A stretch of DNA of 64,000 nt from JBBPYC01 sp965218765. GTDB taxonomy: Bacteria; Pseudomonadota; Gammaproteobacteria; Burkholderiales; Burkholderiaceae_C. Below the pieces are notes generated by a model. The model worked only from the letters and a program-made list of their open reading frames with translations, searched no databases and was not told where the DNA came from. Made by a program: the position numbers and the translations under genes. Location of the stretch: the NCBI GenBank assembly GCA_965218765.1, contig CBDCLU010000002.1:930001-994000 (forward strand), in the 5' to 3' direction. Shown piece after piece: positions 38,016-46,208 of this stretch (its first letter is position 1; every line of letters begins with the position of its first letter).

Positions 38016-38558
38016 TTGGCCGAATCAAACGAACTCGAACGCTGGCTGGCTGAGGAGCAGGCGGTTTCGCAAGCGATGCAAGGCGGCGCCGGCCCCGGCG
38101 TTGCGCGCCTGGAGCAGGTCGCGGACAAGACCGGCTTGGAGGCGATGCGGGCGATGCTGGACGGCACGCTGCCGTACGCCGCCATCGCGCAGACGCTCGA
38201 CTTCCTGCTGATCAGCATCGAGCCCGGCCGCGCGGTGTTCCAGGGCTCGCCGCAGGCCAGACATCTGAACCCGCTCGGCACCATCCACGGCGGCTGGGTC
38301 GCGACCCTGCTCGATTCGGCGCTCGGCTGCTCGGTGCATTCGATGATGCCGCCCGGGCGCAGCTACACCACGGCCGAACTTGGCGTGAACTTCGTCAAGG
38401 CTGTCAGCCCGAAGGTGCAGCGCGTGCGCGCCGAAGGCCGGGTGCTGCACTGCGGCCGGCAGTTGGCAACAGCAGAAGCGCGGCTGGTCGGGCCGGACGG
38501 CACGCTGTATGCGCATGCGACCACGACCTGCCTCGTCTACGAATTGCGAGCCGGCTGA
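38016..38558 (+). CDS. PaaI-family (hotdog) thioesterase
   Basis: A 180-residue hotdog-fold protein. The PaaI-type motif is visible as HLNPLGTIHGGWVATLLDSALGCSV, and the strand GRSYTTAELGVNFVKAVSP follows. Members hydrolyse acyl- or aryl-CoA thioesters. An N-terminal helical extension of about 60 residues precedes the domain. Start is TTG 38016, preceded at the right distance by GAGGTGG; no ATG in frame offers an alternative. It is divergent from marR, with the palindrome between them. Confidence 0.85.
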   Translation: MAESNELERWLAEEQAVSQAMQGGAGPGVARLEQVADKTGLEAMRAMLDGTLPYAAIAQTLDFLLISIEPGRAVFQGSPQARHLNPLGTIHGGWVATLLDSALGCSVHSMMPPGRSYTTAELGVNFVKAVSPKVQRVRAEGRVLHCGRQLATAEARLVGPDGTLYAHATTTCLVYELRAG

Positions 38559-38608
38559 CGGTTGCCGCACAGGTGGACCGCAGCTGCCACGTCAGCGCAT
38601 CGACGAAG

Positions 38609-38628
38609 TTGAGAATCATTCGTATTAC
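38609..38628. promoter_or_regulatory. Fur-box-like site upstream of the iron ABC genes
   Basis: The segment reads TTGAGAATCATTCGTATTAC. Its TGAGAAT-C-ATT half matches the 7-1-7 Fur inverted repeat well, the distal half less so. Sites of the AATACGAATGATTCTC type (its reverse complement) are common before iron uptake genes in betaproteobacteria. It lies 67 bases before the substrate-binding protein start. Confidence 0.6.
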
Positions 38629-38694
38629 CATTGGACATCGTGGCGTCGGCTTCCTGCACCGGCGCCGGCCTGTGATGTCCATCTGATGGATCGA

Positions 38695-39747
38695 ATGAAA
38701 CCGACACCCACGCCCACCGTTTTTCGCTGCGTTGCCGCCGCTGCGCTGGTTGCTGCCAGCTTCGCCACGGCGCCGCTGGCCCGCGCCGCTGACCAGATCA
38801 CGCTCTACACCACACGCGAACCCGCGCTGATCCAGCCGTTGCTCGATGCATTCGCCACGCAGTCCCGGATCAAGGTGAACACCGTGTTCGTGAAGGACGG
38901 TCTGCTGGAGCGCGTCAAGGCCGAAGGCGAGCGCTCCCCGGCCGACCTGTTGATGACGGTGGACATCGGCAACCTGATCGATCTGGTCGATGGCGGCGTC
39001 ACGCAAGCCGTGCAGTCGGCCACGCTCGATGCCACGATCCCGCCGAACCTGCGCGGCCAAAACAACCAGTGGTTCGCGCTGTCGTTGCGTGCGCGCGTGC
39101 TGTATGCAGAGCGCAATCTCTCGGTCGGCCCGATCTTCACCTACGAGGACCTGGCCGCGCCGAAATGGAAAGGCAAGGTCTGCATCCGCGCGGGCCAGCA
39201 TCCTTACAACACCGCGCTGGTCGCTGCGTTGATCGCGCACGACGGTGAAGCCGGCGCCGAAGCCTGGCTGCGCGGCATCAAGGCGAATCTCGCGCGCAAG
39301 GCGACCGGTGGCGACCGCGACGTGGCGCGTGACATCCTGGGCGGCATCTGCGACGTCGGCTTGGCGAACTCTTACTACGTCGGCCACATGAAGGCTTCCG
39401 CGCCCGGCACCGATGCAGGCAAATGGGGCGATGCGATCCAGGTGATCCGGCCGACCTTCGGTGCGAACGGCGGCACCCACGTGAACGTGAGCGGCGCAGC
39501 GGTTGCCAGACACGCGCCGGAACGCGCCAACGCCGTGAAGCTGCTCGAATACCTGGTGTCCGCGCCTGCGCAGAGCCTGTATGCCAAAGCGAACTACGAG
39601 TATCCGGTGCGCGCGGGCGTGCCGCTCGACCCGATCATCGAGCAGAGCATCGGCGCGTTGAAGGTGGACCCGTTGTCGCTGGTCCAGATCGCGCTGTTCA
39701 GGAAGAAGGCCAACGCGCTGATCGACAAGGTCGGCTTCGACCAGTGA
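38695..39747 (+). CDS. fbpA: Ferric iron ABC transporter substrate-binding protein, FbpA-like
   Basis: A roughly 350-residue periplasmic binding protein. A signal peptide ends in PLARAADQ, and the mature protein begins ITLYTTREPALIQPLL, as in the FbpA/AfuA group of ferric-binding proteins; the late YYVGHMKASAPG and NYEYPVRAGVP segments carry tyrosines of the kind that hold iron. Start could be ATG 38686 or 38695. It lies 13 bases before the permease gene and behind a Fur-like site, so it is likely expressed under iron limitation. Confidence 0.88.
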   Translation: MKPTPTPTVFRCVAAAALVAASFATAPLARAADQITLYTTREPALIQPLLDAFATQSRIKVNTVFVKDGLLERVKAEGERSPADLLMTVDIGNLIDLVDGGVTQAVQSATLDATIPPNLRGQNNQWFALSLRARVLYAERNLSVGPIFTYEDLAAPKWKGKVCIRAGQHPYNTALVAALIAHDGEAGAEAWLRGIKANLARKATGGDRDVARDILGGICDVGLANSYYVGHMKASAPGTDAGKWGDAIQVIRPTFGANGGTHVNVSGAAVARHAPERANAVKLLEYLVSAPAQSLYAKANYEYPVRAGVPLDPIIEQSIGALKVDPLSLVQIALFRKKANALIDKVGFDQ

Positions 39748-39760
39748 CCGCGCAGCCCGC

Positions 39761-41383
39761 ATGAGCGGACCCGCGCGGCCGCCCACCGGTCCGCTGTGGC
39801 GCGGCGTCAGCGGGCTGATCGCGCTGGGCGTGCTGGCGCCGGTCGCATCGCTGGCCTGGCTTGCGATTGGCACCGACACCGCGCACTGGCAGCATCTGGC
39901 CGAGCACGTGCTGCCGCAAGCCGCGTGGAACACCGCGCTGCTGCTGGCCGGCGTCGGCACGCTGGTGTTGGTGGTCGGCACCGGCTGTGCATGGCTCGTC
40001 ACGGCGCACCGCTTTCCAGGGCGCGATGCGTTGCAATGGGCGTTGCTGCTGCCGCTTGCGATGCCAACCTACATCGTGGCGTTCGCGTATCTCGATCTGC
40101 TGCACCCGATCGGACCGGTGCAGGGTGCGTTGCGCTGGTTGCTCGGCTTTGACAGCCCGCGCCAGTGGCGGCTGCCGGACGTGCGCTCGTTGTGGGGCGC
40201 GATCTTCGTGCTCGGCTTCGTGCTCTATCCGTATGTCTACCTGACCGCGCGCGCCATGTTCATGACGCAGCCCGCGCACCTGCTGGAAGCCGCGCGCAGC
40301 TTGGGTTGCAGCCGCACCGGTGCGTTCTTGCGCGTCGCGCTGCCGCTGGCGCGCCCGGCGCTCGCGGTGGGCCTTAGCCTCGCACTCCTGGAGACGCTCA
40401 ACGACATCGGCGCCTCCGAATTCCTGGGCGTGAACACGTTGACGGTGGCGGTCTACACGACCTGGATCACGCGCTCCGATCTGGCCGGCGCCGCGCAGCT
40501 TGCCTGCGCGATGCTGCTTGCGGTGGTTGTGCTGATCTGGCTGGAGCGGCATGGCCGCCGGCACCGGCGGTACGGCTCGACCGAGCGCATGCGCGCGGTG
40601 CAGCCACATCCGCTTTACGGTGCCGCCGGCTGGCTCGCCAGCGGTGCGGGCTGGCTGCCGGTGCTGCTCGGCTTTGCGGCGCCGGCCGGTTATCTGGTCT
40701 GGCAGACCGTTAAACGGCTCGGCCAGGCGCGCGGTGTTTCTGCGCAACTGATCGCGAGCCTGTACAACACCTTGACGCTGGCGCTCGGCGTCACCGTGCT
40801 CGCAGTCGGTGCCGGCCTGATGGTGGCCTGGGCCGCGCGCACGACCGGCTCGAGCGCGTCTGGGCCGCGCTGGCAGACGCGCTGCGCCACGCTCGGCTAC
40901 GCGCTGCCGGGCACGGTGCTCGCCATCGGCCTGCTGACGCCGGCCCTTGCGTTCGACGCTGCGCTGGCCGCGCTGCTCGGGCTGCCGGGTCTGCCGCTGC
41001 TGGGCGCCGGCGTGGTGCTCGTCGTGGGCTGCGCGATCCGCTTCCTGGCGATGCCGATCGGCAGCATCGAAGCCGGCCTTGCGCGCATTCCGCCTGCGCT
41101 CAAGCAATCGGCGCGGCTGCTCGGCGAAACCGCCAACGGCACTTTGCGCCGCGTGCACCTGCCGCTGCTCTCGCCTGCGATCGCAGCCGGCGCGCTGCTG
41201 GTGTTCGTCGATGCGATGAAGGAACTGCTGGCCACCCTGCTGCTGCAACCCGCGAACTTCGACACGCTGGCGACTTGGCTGTATGCCGAAGCCGCGCGTG
41301 GCAGCTACGAGGAAGGTGCGATCGCCGCGTTGGGCATCGTGCTGGCCGGGCTGCTGCCGGTGCTGCTGCTCGACAAGGTATGA
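39761..41383 (+). CDS. fbpB: Ferric iron ABC transporter permease, FbpB-like
   Basis: A 540-residue fused permease with two homologous halves. The EAA-type loops that dock the ATPase are seen in LLEAARSLGCSRTGAFLRVALPLARP and LKQSARLLGETANGTLRRVHLPLLSP (each split across loop and helix). About 12 membrane segments are present. It accepts ferric iron from the binding protein and works with the ATPase encoded after a 289-base gap containing two repeat units. Confidence 0.9.
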   Translation: MSGPARPPTGPLWRGVSGLIALGVLAPVASLAWLAIGTDTAHWQHLAEHVLPQAAWNTALLLAGVGTLVLVVGTGCAWLVTAHRFPGRDALQWALLLPLAMPTYIVAFAYLDLLHPIGPVQGALRWLLGFDSPRQWRLPDVRSLWGAIFVLGFVLYPYVYLTARAMFMTQPAHLLEAARSLGCSRTGAFLRVALPLARPALAVGLSLALLETLNDIGASEFLGVNTLTVAVYTTWITRSDLAGAAQLACAMLLAVVVLIWLERHGRRHRRYGSTERMRAVQPHPLYGAAGWLASGAGWLPVLLGFAAPAGYLVWQTVKRLGQARGVSAQLIASLYNTLTLALGVTVLAVGAGLMVAWAARTTGSSASGPRWQTRCATLGYALPGTVLAIGLLTPALAFDAALAALLGLPGLPLLGAGVVLVVGCAIRFLAMPIGSIEAGLARIPPALKQSARLLGETANGTLRRVHLPLLSPAIAAGALLVFVDAMKELLATLLLQPANFDTLATWLYAEAARGSYEEGAIAALGIVLAGLLPVLLLDKV

Positions 41384-41409
41384 GCTCGCCCCCAGCCTTC
41401 GCTCCCATT

Positions 41410-41579
41410 GGTCGACTCTCGGCTACCCCCCACCGCGGGCGGCGCCTACGGCCCGGCAAAGCCGGCTCCGTGGCCCCTGCTGGAGGATTCGCCTTTCCCT
41501 CACAGCCTCTTGCCCCTTTATGGTCGGCTCTCAGCTACCTCCACGCGGAGCGGCGCCTGCGGCTTGGCGAAGCCGGGGC
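41410..41579 (+). repeat. Two related GC-rich repeat units between fbpB and fbpC
   Basis: Unit 1 (about 41410-41469) begins GGTCGACTCTCGGCTAC and unit 2 (about 41522-41579) begins GGTCGGCTCTCAGCTAC; both continue with GGCGGCGCCT or CGGCGCCTGC and end in an AAGCCGG block. They are direct repeats with about 110 bases between starts. No reading frame in this gap has family support. The function is unknown; mobile intergenic elements of this look are frequent in related genomes (from memory). Confidence 0.6.
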
Positions 41580-41672
41580 GAAAGCCCTTGGTGATATTGG
41601 GGAGCGCGAGTGTGGCAGGTGTTATGGGTGCTGCTTGCGGCGCAGTCTGGTGGACCGGCGGACGGCATTGAC

Positions 41673-42371
41673 ATGAGCGCGGCGCTTGCGATCGAACACA
41701 TCGAAGTCGGCTACGGGCGGCAGCGCAGCCGGGTGCTGCACGACTTTTCATTGGCAGTCGATACCGGTGCGATCGGCTGTCTGCTCGGACCGTCGGGCTG
41801 CGGCAAGACCAGCGTGCTGCGCGCGATTGCCGGCTTCGAGTCCGTGTCGGCCGGCACGATCCGGCTCGGTGGCGCGCTGCTGTCGTCGCCCGAGCTGCAG
41901 CTGCCGCCCGAGCGGCGCCGGGTCGGCATGATGTTTCAGGAATACGCGCTGTTTCCGCACCTGACGGCCGTGCAGAACGTCGCGTTCGGGCTGCGCCGCC
42001 GCCCTGCTGCCGAGCGCGTGCAGCGCGTGGCCGAGATGCTCGCGCTGGTCGGACTGGCCGACGCGGGCGGGCGCCTTCCGCACGAGCTGTCCGGCGGGCA
42101 GCAGCAGCGCATCGCACTGGCGCGCGCGCTCGCTCCGGCGTCCGCGCTGCTGCTGCTCGACGAGCCGTTTTCCAACCTCGATGCCGCCACGCGCGAACGG
42201 TTGGCCACCGAGGTGCGCGCGATCTGCCGGGCCGCAGGCCAGACGGCGCTGCTGGTCACGCACAACGTGGCGGAAGCACAGGCGATGGCCGATCACGTGG
42301 GCGTGATGCAGGCCGGCCGGCTCGAAGATTGGCAGCCGGTGGCAACGCCTGCGCGCGCCATCGCGTCCTAA
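41673..42371 (+). CDS. fbpC: Iron ABC transporter ATP-binding protein, FbpC-like, short form
   Basis: A 232-residue ATPase. Walker A GPSGCGKTS, the Q-loop FQEYALFPH, the signature LSGGQQQRIALARAL, Walker B LLLLDEPFSNLD and the His in VTHNVAEA are all present. It should power the Fbp permease. FbpC proteins are commonly near 350 residues with a C-terminal regulatory (TOBE-type) region; this one ends soon after the ATPase core. Start is ATG 41673. A frame opens at 41610 but adds residues with no family support. Confidence 0.88.
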   Translation: MSAALAIEHIEVGYGRQRSRVLHDFSLAVDTGAIGCLLGPSGCGKTSVLRAIAGFESVSAGTIRLGGALLSSPELQLPPERRRVGMMFQEYALFPHLTAVQNVAFGLRRRPAAERVQRVAEMLALVGLADAGGRLPHELSGGQQQRIALARALAPASALLLLDEPFSNLDAATRERLATEVRAICRAAGQTALLVTHNVAEAQAMADHVGVMQAGRLEDWQPVATPARAIAS

Positions 42372-42521
42372 CTGCGGCGCAGCGTTCGCACAGCAAGATT
42401 CAAGCCGAATGTGGCCTCAAGCGCAGGTACCGCCTGCATAGTCAGCTATCTTCAAAATAGCTATTCCAGCGTTCGGCACGACAGCCATCGCGGCCAGCCG
42501 GGCTCGGCTGCACCCGCCACC

Positions 42522-43022
42522 CTACTCGCTGCCGTGCACGATCCAGGTCAGATACCGGCCCGGCCCGAAGCCCGAGCGCGTGCTGAACACCAGCCGCCCG
42601 CTGCCTGCATACACCATCTCGTAGCGCGAATAGTCACTGCCGAAGTAGCGCAGGTGCTCATGCGTGCGCTGTGCCGTGATGTAGCTGCCGTAATCGCTCG
42701 GCGGCCCGATCAGCGTGGCCACTTCGCCCGGCCGCATGCCGATCAACAGGCGCGCGAACTTGCCGCCGTCGACCGGCTGGCCGCTGATCTCGCCTTCCCA
42801 GCCGTTCAGCCCGCGCACCGGCACGCGGTTGTCGTGCGGCACGCGGCGCACGTCCTCGATCGGCGCGTTGAATGCGACCGCGGCCACGCTGCCGTCCGGG
42901 CATTGCCAGTCCGACATCGGCAGCTTGCCGTCCGGCCCGGTGGCGCAGCCGGCCAGTGCCAGCACAGTCAATGCGGTGCCGCTGATGCGATGGGCGAAAC
43001 GGTGGCGGACGATGGCAGGCAT
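42522..43022 (-). CDS. Small lipoprotein, OmlA/BamE-like in layout
   Basis: A roughly 166-residue protein. The signal peptide with lipobox L-A-G-C is preceded by a basic N-terminus starting at ATG 43022; the longer frame to 43097 has no ribosome site. The mature part contains the segment LLIGMRPGEVATLIGPPS, resembling the SmpA/BamE two-helix motif in which a helix and loop around M-T-x-x-x-V-x-x-L-G-x-P recur, but the family is not certain. No operon partner is evident; the gloA gene is divergent, 80 bases away. Confidence 0.65.
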   Translation of the reverse strand: MPAIVRHRFAHRISGTALTVLALAGCATGPDGKLPMSDWQCPDGSVAAVAFNAPIEDVRRVPHDNRVPVRGLNGWEGEISGQPVDGGKFARLLIGMRPGEVATLIGPPSDYGSYITAQRTHEHLRYFGSDYSRYEMVYAGSGRLVFSTRSGFGPGRYLTWIVHGSE

Positions 43023-43102
43023 GGGCGTCGGGTAAAAAGCGGAAGGCTCAAGGCGCGAAACCTCGCGTTTTGCAAAAGGACCATTTTTCAGGAGCATCGA
43101 TT

Positions 43103-43519
43103 TTGCGACTTTTACACACCATGCTGCGCGTCGGCGACCTCGACCGCGCGATCGATTTCTACACCCGCGTGCTCGGCATGAAGTTGCTGCGCCGCAGCGA
43201 GAACACCGAGTACAAATACTCGCTCGCGTTCGTCGCGTTCGGCGAAGGCAATCCCGGCCAGGCGGAGATCGAGCTGACCTACAACTGGGGCACCGAGCGG
43301 TACGACATGGGCACGGCCTACGGACACATCGCGCTTGCCGTGCCGGATGCGAAGGCGGCCTGCGACAGGATCAAGGCGTCCGGCGGCAACGTCACGCGCG
43401 ACGCCGGCCCGGTCAAGGGCGGCACCACCGTAATCGCGTTCGTGACCGATCCGGACGGCTACAAGATCGAGCTGATCGAACGCAGGGATGAACAGGCGGC
43501 CGGTGCCGGCTTGCGTTGA
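43103..43519 (+). CDS. gloA: Lactoylglutathione lyase (glyoxalase I)
   Basis: Isomerises the hemithioacetal of methylglyoxal and glutathione to S-lactoylglutathione. The 138-residue vicinal-oxygen-chelate protein has RLLHTMLRVGDLDRAIDFYT, where the His is the first metal ligand, then the metal-site Glu residues in AEIELTYNWG and IELIERRDE, plus GHIALAV with another His. Start TTG 43103 gives the standard M-R-L-L-H-T N-terminus and has AGGAG nine bases upstream; the ATG at 43121 would cut off the first metal ligand region. Confidence 0.93.
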   Translation: MRLLHTMLRVGDLDRAIDFYTRVLGMKLLRRSENTEYKYSLAFVAFGEGNPGQAEIELTYNWGTERYDMGTAYGHIALAVPDAKAACDRIKASGGNVTRDAGPVKGGTTVIAFVTDPDGYKIELIERRDEQAAGAGLR

Positions 43520-43536
43520 CGCCACGCTGGATTTTT

Positions 43537-43597
43537 TACCTGAAAAGCACCGCCAGCGCTTGACTGGCCTTCGGCTCGAGCTGCTAAAAAAATAGCA
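43537..43597 (-). repeat. Dispersed short repeat, intergenic copy
   Basis: On the minus strand it runs from GATTGCTATTTTTTTAGC through CAGCTCGAG and a CAAGCGCTGGCGGTG core to CTTTTCAGGT. It shares layout with the copies at 22801, 48931 and 60696. It fills the gap between convergent gloA and the nitroreductase gene, where the GCTA/TAGC ends around a T-run may also help end transcription. Confidence 0.6.
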
Positions 43598-43602
43598 ATC
43601 CT

Positions 43603-44340
43603 TCAGCTCAGCCAAGTCGTGAACTGCTCGTGCGGCTCGCGTGGCGTGCGAAACGTGTTGATCAGCGCGGCCTGATCCGCCCAGCCCAGCGCCATGCCGC
43701 ACAGCAGCATCTCGTCCGCGCCCGCGCCGATGTGCGGCAGGATGATCGAGGCGAAGCCGTTCCAGGCCGCCTGCGGACACGTGTGCAGCCCCTGCGCACG
43801 CGCGGCCAGCATGATGTTCTGCAAAAACATCCCGCAGTCCACCAGCGAGCCGCGTCCCAGCACACGGTCCAGCGTGAACATCAGGCCAACCGGCGCATCG
43901 AAAAACCGATAGTTGCGCTGGTGCTGCGCATGCATCGCATCCTTGTCGCCCTTCGTGATGCCGAGCAGGCCGTACAGGCTCCAGCCGTTCTCGCGGCGCC
44001 GGTCGATGTACGGGCTGACCCACTTCTGCGGATAGTAGTCGTAGGCCTCGACGTATTCGGCGGCCAGCGCCGGATCGGCGCGCACCGCATCGTGCGCGGC
44101 ACAGACCTTCTCGACCAGGCCATCCTTCGCCGCACCGGTCAGCACATAGACCTTCCAGGGCTGCGTGTTGGTGCCGGACGCGGCGCGGCTGGCCACGCGC
44201 AGGATGTGCGCGAGCGTCTCGCGCGCAACCGGCTGGTCGGGCAGGAACGCGCGGCAGGAGAACCGGCTTTCCATCGCGGCATCCACGCTGTGGGGGTCAA
44301 CGATCACGGTGCTCACCTGGGCCTCGACGTTCATGTTCAT
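43603..44340 (-). CDS. Nitroreductase family protein
   Basis: A 245-residue FMN-dependent oxidoreductase. The N-terminal SRFSCRAFLPDQPVARETL, the GTNTQPWKVYVLTG flavin-binding segment and the GMALGWADQAALINTFRT end match the family. NADH- or NADPH-dependent reduction of nitroaromatics, quinones or flavin is typical, and the physiological substrate here is unknown. Its ATG overlaps the upstream thioesterase gene (ATGA), so the two are coupled. Confidence 0.88.
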   Translation of the reverse strand: MNMNVEAQVSTVIVDPHSVDAAMESRFSCRAFLPDQPVARETLAHILRVASRAASGTNTQPWKVYVLTGAAKDGLVEKVCAAHDAVRADPALAAEYVEAYDYYPQKWVSPYIDRRRENGWSLYGLLGITKGDKDAMHAQHQRNYRFFDAPVGLMFTLDRVLGRGSLVDCGMFLQNIMLAARAQGLHTCPQAAWNGFASIILPHIGAGADEMLLCGMALGWADQAALINTFRTPREPHEQFTTWLS

Positions 44341-44789
44341 GCCTGCAATCGCTCCAAAACGCTGGCCAGCTCAGCCGGCAGTTGCGCGACCGGCCGGCGG
44401 CCGTCGCGGTCCACATACACATGCACGAAATGCCCCTTGGCGGCCGTGAGCGGCTCGCCTTCGACGAACAGGCCGACCTCATAGCGCACGCTCGATCGCC
44501 CCACGTGCGCGACGCGCAAGCCCGCCTCGATTCCCTGCGGAAACTCGACCGGCGCGAAGTAGTTGCACTGCGTCTCGATCACGAGGCCGATCGTCGTGCC
44601 GTGCCGCACATCGAGCGCGCCCTGCTCGATCAGGTGCGCGTTCACCACCGTGTCGAACCAGCTGTAGTAGACGACGTTGTTCACGTGCCCGTACGCGTCG
44701 TTGTCCATCCAGCGCGTGCTGATGGTGCGAAAGGCGCGGTAGCGGTCGCGCGCTTCGGGTTGGGGTTTGGCTGGCTGGCTGTCGCTCAT
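44337..44789 (-). CDS. Acyl-CoA thioesterase, YbgC/4HBT-like
   Basis: A 150-residue hotdog thioesterase of the 4-hydroxybenzoyl-CoA type. STRWMDNDAYGHVNNVVYYSW carries the Asp-Tyr-Gly-His-Val-Asn motif of the 4HBT group, in which the Asp is catalytic. ATG 44789 is selected because the frame upstream lacks domain support. It is the first gene of a two-gene operon with the nitroreductase. The divergent region to the broken thioesterase gene at 44959 contains the promoters. Confidence 0.85.
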   Translation of the reverse strand: MSDSQPAKPQPEARDRYRAFRTISTRWMDNDAYGHVNNVVYYSWFDTVVNAHLIEQGALDVRHGTTIGLVIETQCNYFAPVEFPQGIEAGLRVAHVGRSSVRYEVGLFVEGEPLTAAKGHFVHVYVDRDGRRPVAQLPAELASVLERLQA

Positions 44790-45048
44790 ATGGCGATTGA
44801 TTCTGCCAGTCGTGCAGTCGCATCGGCCAAAGCGGCAGCGCGGCAAAGCGGCGCGACAGTCGGCGCTTGCAGTCGCGTTGTCGCATGCAGCACGACAGCC
44901 CGCCGCGACCGGCCGCAAGATCGCTGCGCCCTTGTCCTGCCACGGAGTCCGAGCATGAATGACGATCCCACAGCGCTGGTGCGGATTCGAAGTGGTCGCG
45001 TGCGCGCCGGGGGCGGTCGAGCTCGCGATGCCCTAGGTCGCGTTAACA

Positions 45049-45806
45049 CTATCGCAGCGCTTCCGCGATGAGCGCAACGGTGATGAAGCCGGCGAACATG
45101 ATGTCGGGTTTGTCGTAGCGGGTGAAGACGCGCCGCCAAGCCTTCAGTCGCCTGAACAGGCGCTCGACTTCATTGCGCTTGCGGTAGAGCGTCTTGTCGT
45201 AGTCCCAAGGCTGGCGCCGCTGTGGGTTCGGCGGCACCACCGGCACGAAGCCCATGCGCTGGGCCAGCTCGCACGTGGCGTTGCCCTCATAGGCGCTGTC
45301 CATCAGCAAGGCCACCTGCCCGTGATGCGGTCCCATCTCGGCGATCAGACGCCGGCCTTCGGGCGCGTCGCCGGCTTGGCCTGGCGTGAGACTCCAGGTG
45401 ATGACGTTGCGCGCATCCGCGGCAACCAGATGCAGCTTGGTGGTCCAGCCACCGCGGCTGCGGCCGAGGGCTTGGGGACCGTTTTTTTTCGCGCCCCGGC
45501 CGCATCCGGGTGCGCCCTGATGGTGGTGGAGTCCAGACTGATAGCTTCGATGCGTACCTGCATCAGGCGCTGGCGCTGGAGTTGCTCGAACACGCGGTCG
45601 AGCACGCCCGCCTGGCTCCAGCGCATCATGCGCGTGTAGATGGTGTGCCAGTTGCCGTACGCCACTGGCAGGCAACGCCACTTGCAGCCGTTGGAGGCCA
45701 CATGCAGGATGGCGTTGAGCACCTGCAGGTTCTCCAGCCTCACGTTGCCGCGCTGGCGCGGCAGCCAGCCCTCGATCTGCGCGAACTGTTCGGGAGTCAA
45801 TTGCAT
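45049..45806 (-). CDS. IS5-family transposase made by -1 frameshift (orfA/orfB)
   Basis: orfA starts at ATG 45806 (MQLTPEQFAQIEGWLP, a DUF4096-type N-terminal domain) and its own frame ends at 45345, giving 153 residues. The DDE catalytic part continues in the -1 frame to 45049 (AAYxx-free, with MDSAYEGN and RKRNEVERLFRRLKAW). A -1 slip at the A8 run would yield a fusion of about 252 residues. The first Asp lies in SLDSTT of orfA, the second in the orfB MDSA, and the Glu in NEVERLF, so all three catalytic residues exist only in the fusion. Confidence 0.88.
45482..45489 (-). other. A8 slippery sequence, programmed -1 frameshift site
   Basis: Eight consecutive A on the coding (minus) strand, read CGA AAA AAA ACG in orfA and AAA AAA AAC GGT in orfB. 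This is a classic A-type -1 slippery run used by IS5-family elements to make the transposase fusion. Confidence 0.75.
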
Positions 45807-46208
45807 GGCCCTAAGTATCGGTTCCACACAACAAATCAGCAATAAGTGTTAACACAACCTAGCGCGAAGAGGCCGGGCAGTATTCGGGCCATCTGCATGC
45901 CGGCGTGATCGCCGCGCTGATCGACACGGCCTGCGGCTTCGCGGCCGCGACGCTGGCCGGTCCGCGCTTGCTTGCGGCGCACTTCTCGGTCAACTGCCTG
46001 CGCCCGGCCTCCGGGCAGCGCTTCGTTGCGCGCGCTCGGGTCGTGAAGCCGGGCCGGCAGCAGCTGTTCACGGCCTGTGAGCTGTTTGCGGTCGAGCGAG
46101 GCGCCGAGAAGCTGGTCGCGACCGGCGAGACACTTTTGACGGTGTTGGCAGAACGGGCCTGACAAAGCGGGCGCAATTGGTGGACGCGAACGCGGCGGCA
46201 CCCGCCCG

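Larger units (their letters stand above)
45036..45859 (-). mobile_element. IS5-family insertion sequence, IS427-like
   Basis: An 824-base element with imperfect terminal inverted repeats: left GGTCGCGTTAACACT and the reverse complement of the right end GGTTGTGTTAACACT (13 of 15 match). It is flanked by TA on both sides inside CTAG (45033-45036 and 45859-45862), consistent with a TA target duplication of the IS427 group. It contains one transposase gene in two overlapping frames on the minus strand. It is intact by all visible criteria and interrupts a thioesterase gene. Confidence 0.88.
44959..46162 (+). pseudogene. PaaI-family thioesterase gene broken by an amber codon and an IS5-family insertion
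   Basis: The 5' part (44959-45035) encodes MTIPQRWCGFEVVAC through AVELAMP; the 3' part (45862-46162) encodes REEAGQYSGHLHAGVIAALID and onward to a stop at 46162. Joining the two after removal of the IS and one TA duplication gives 126 codons in frame, the normal size, but the codon at the junction reads TAG (ATG CCC TAG CGC GAA) where the family has Tyr or Phe (P-Y/F-R). So the gene carried a nonsense codon as well as the insertion. The ATG at 44955 reads a different frame. The gene is divergent from the intact thioesterase/nitroreductase operon. Confidence 0.85.
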
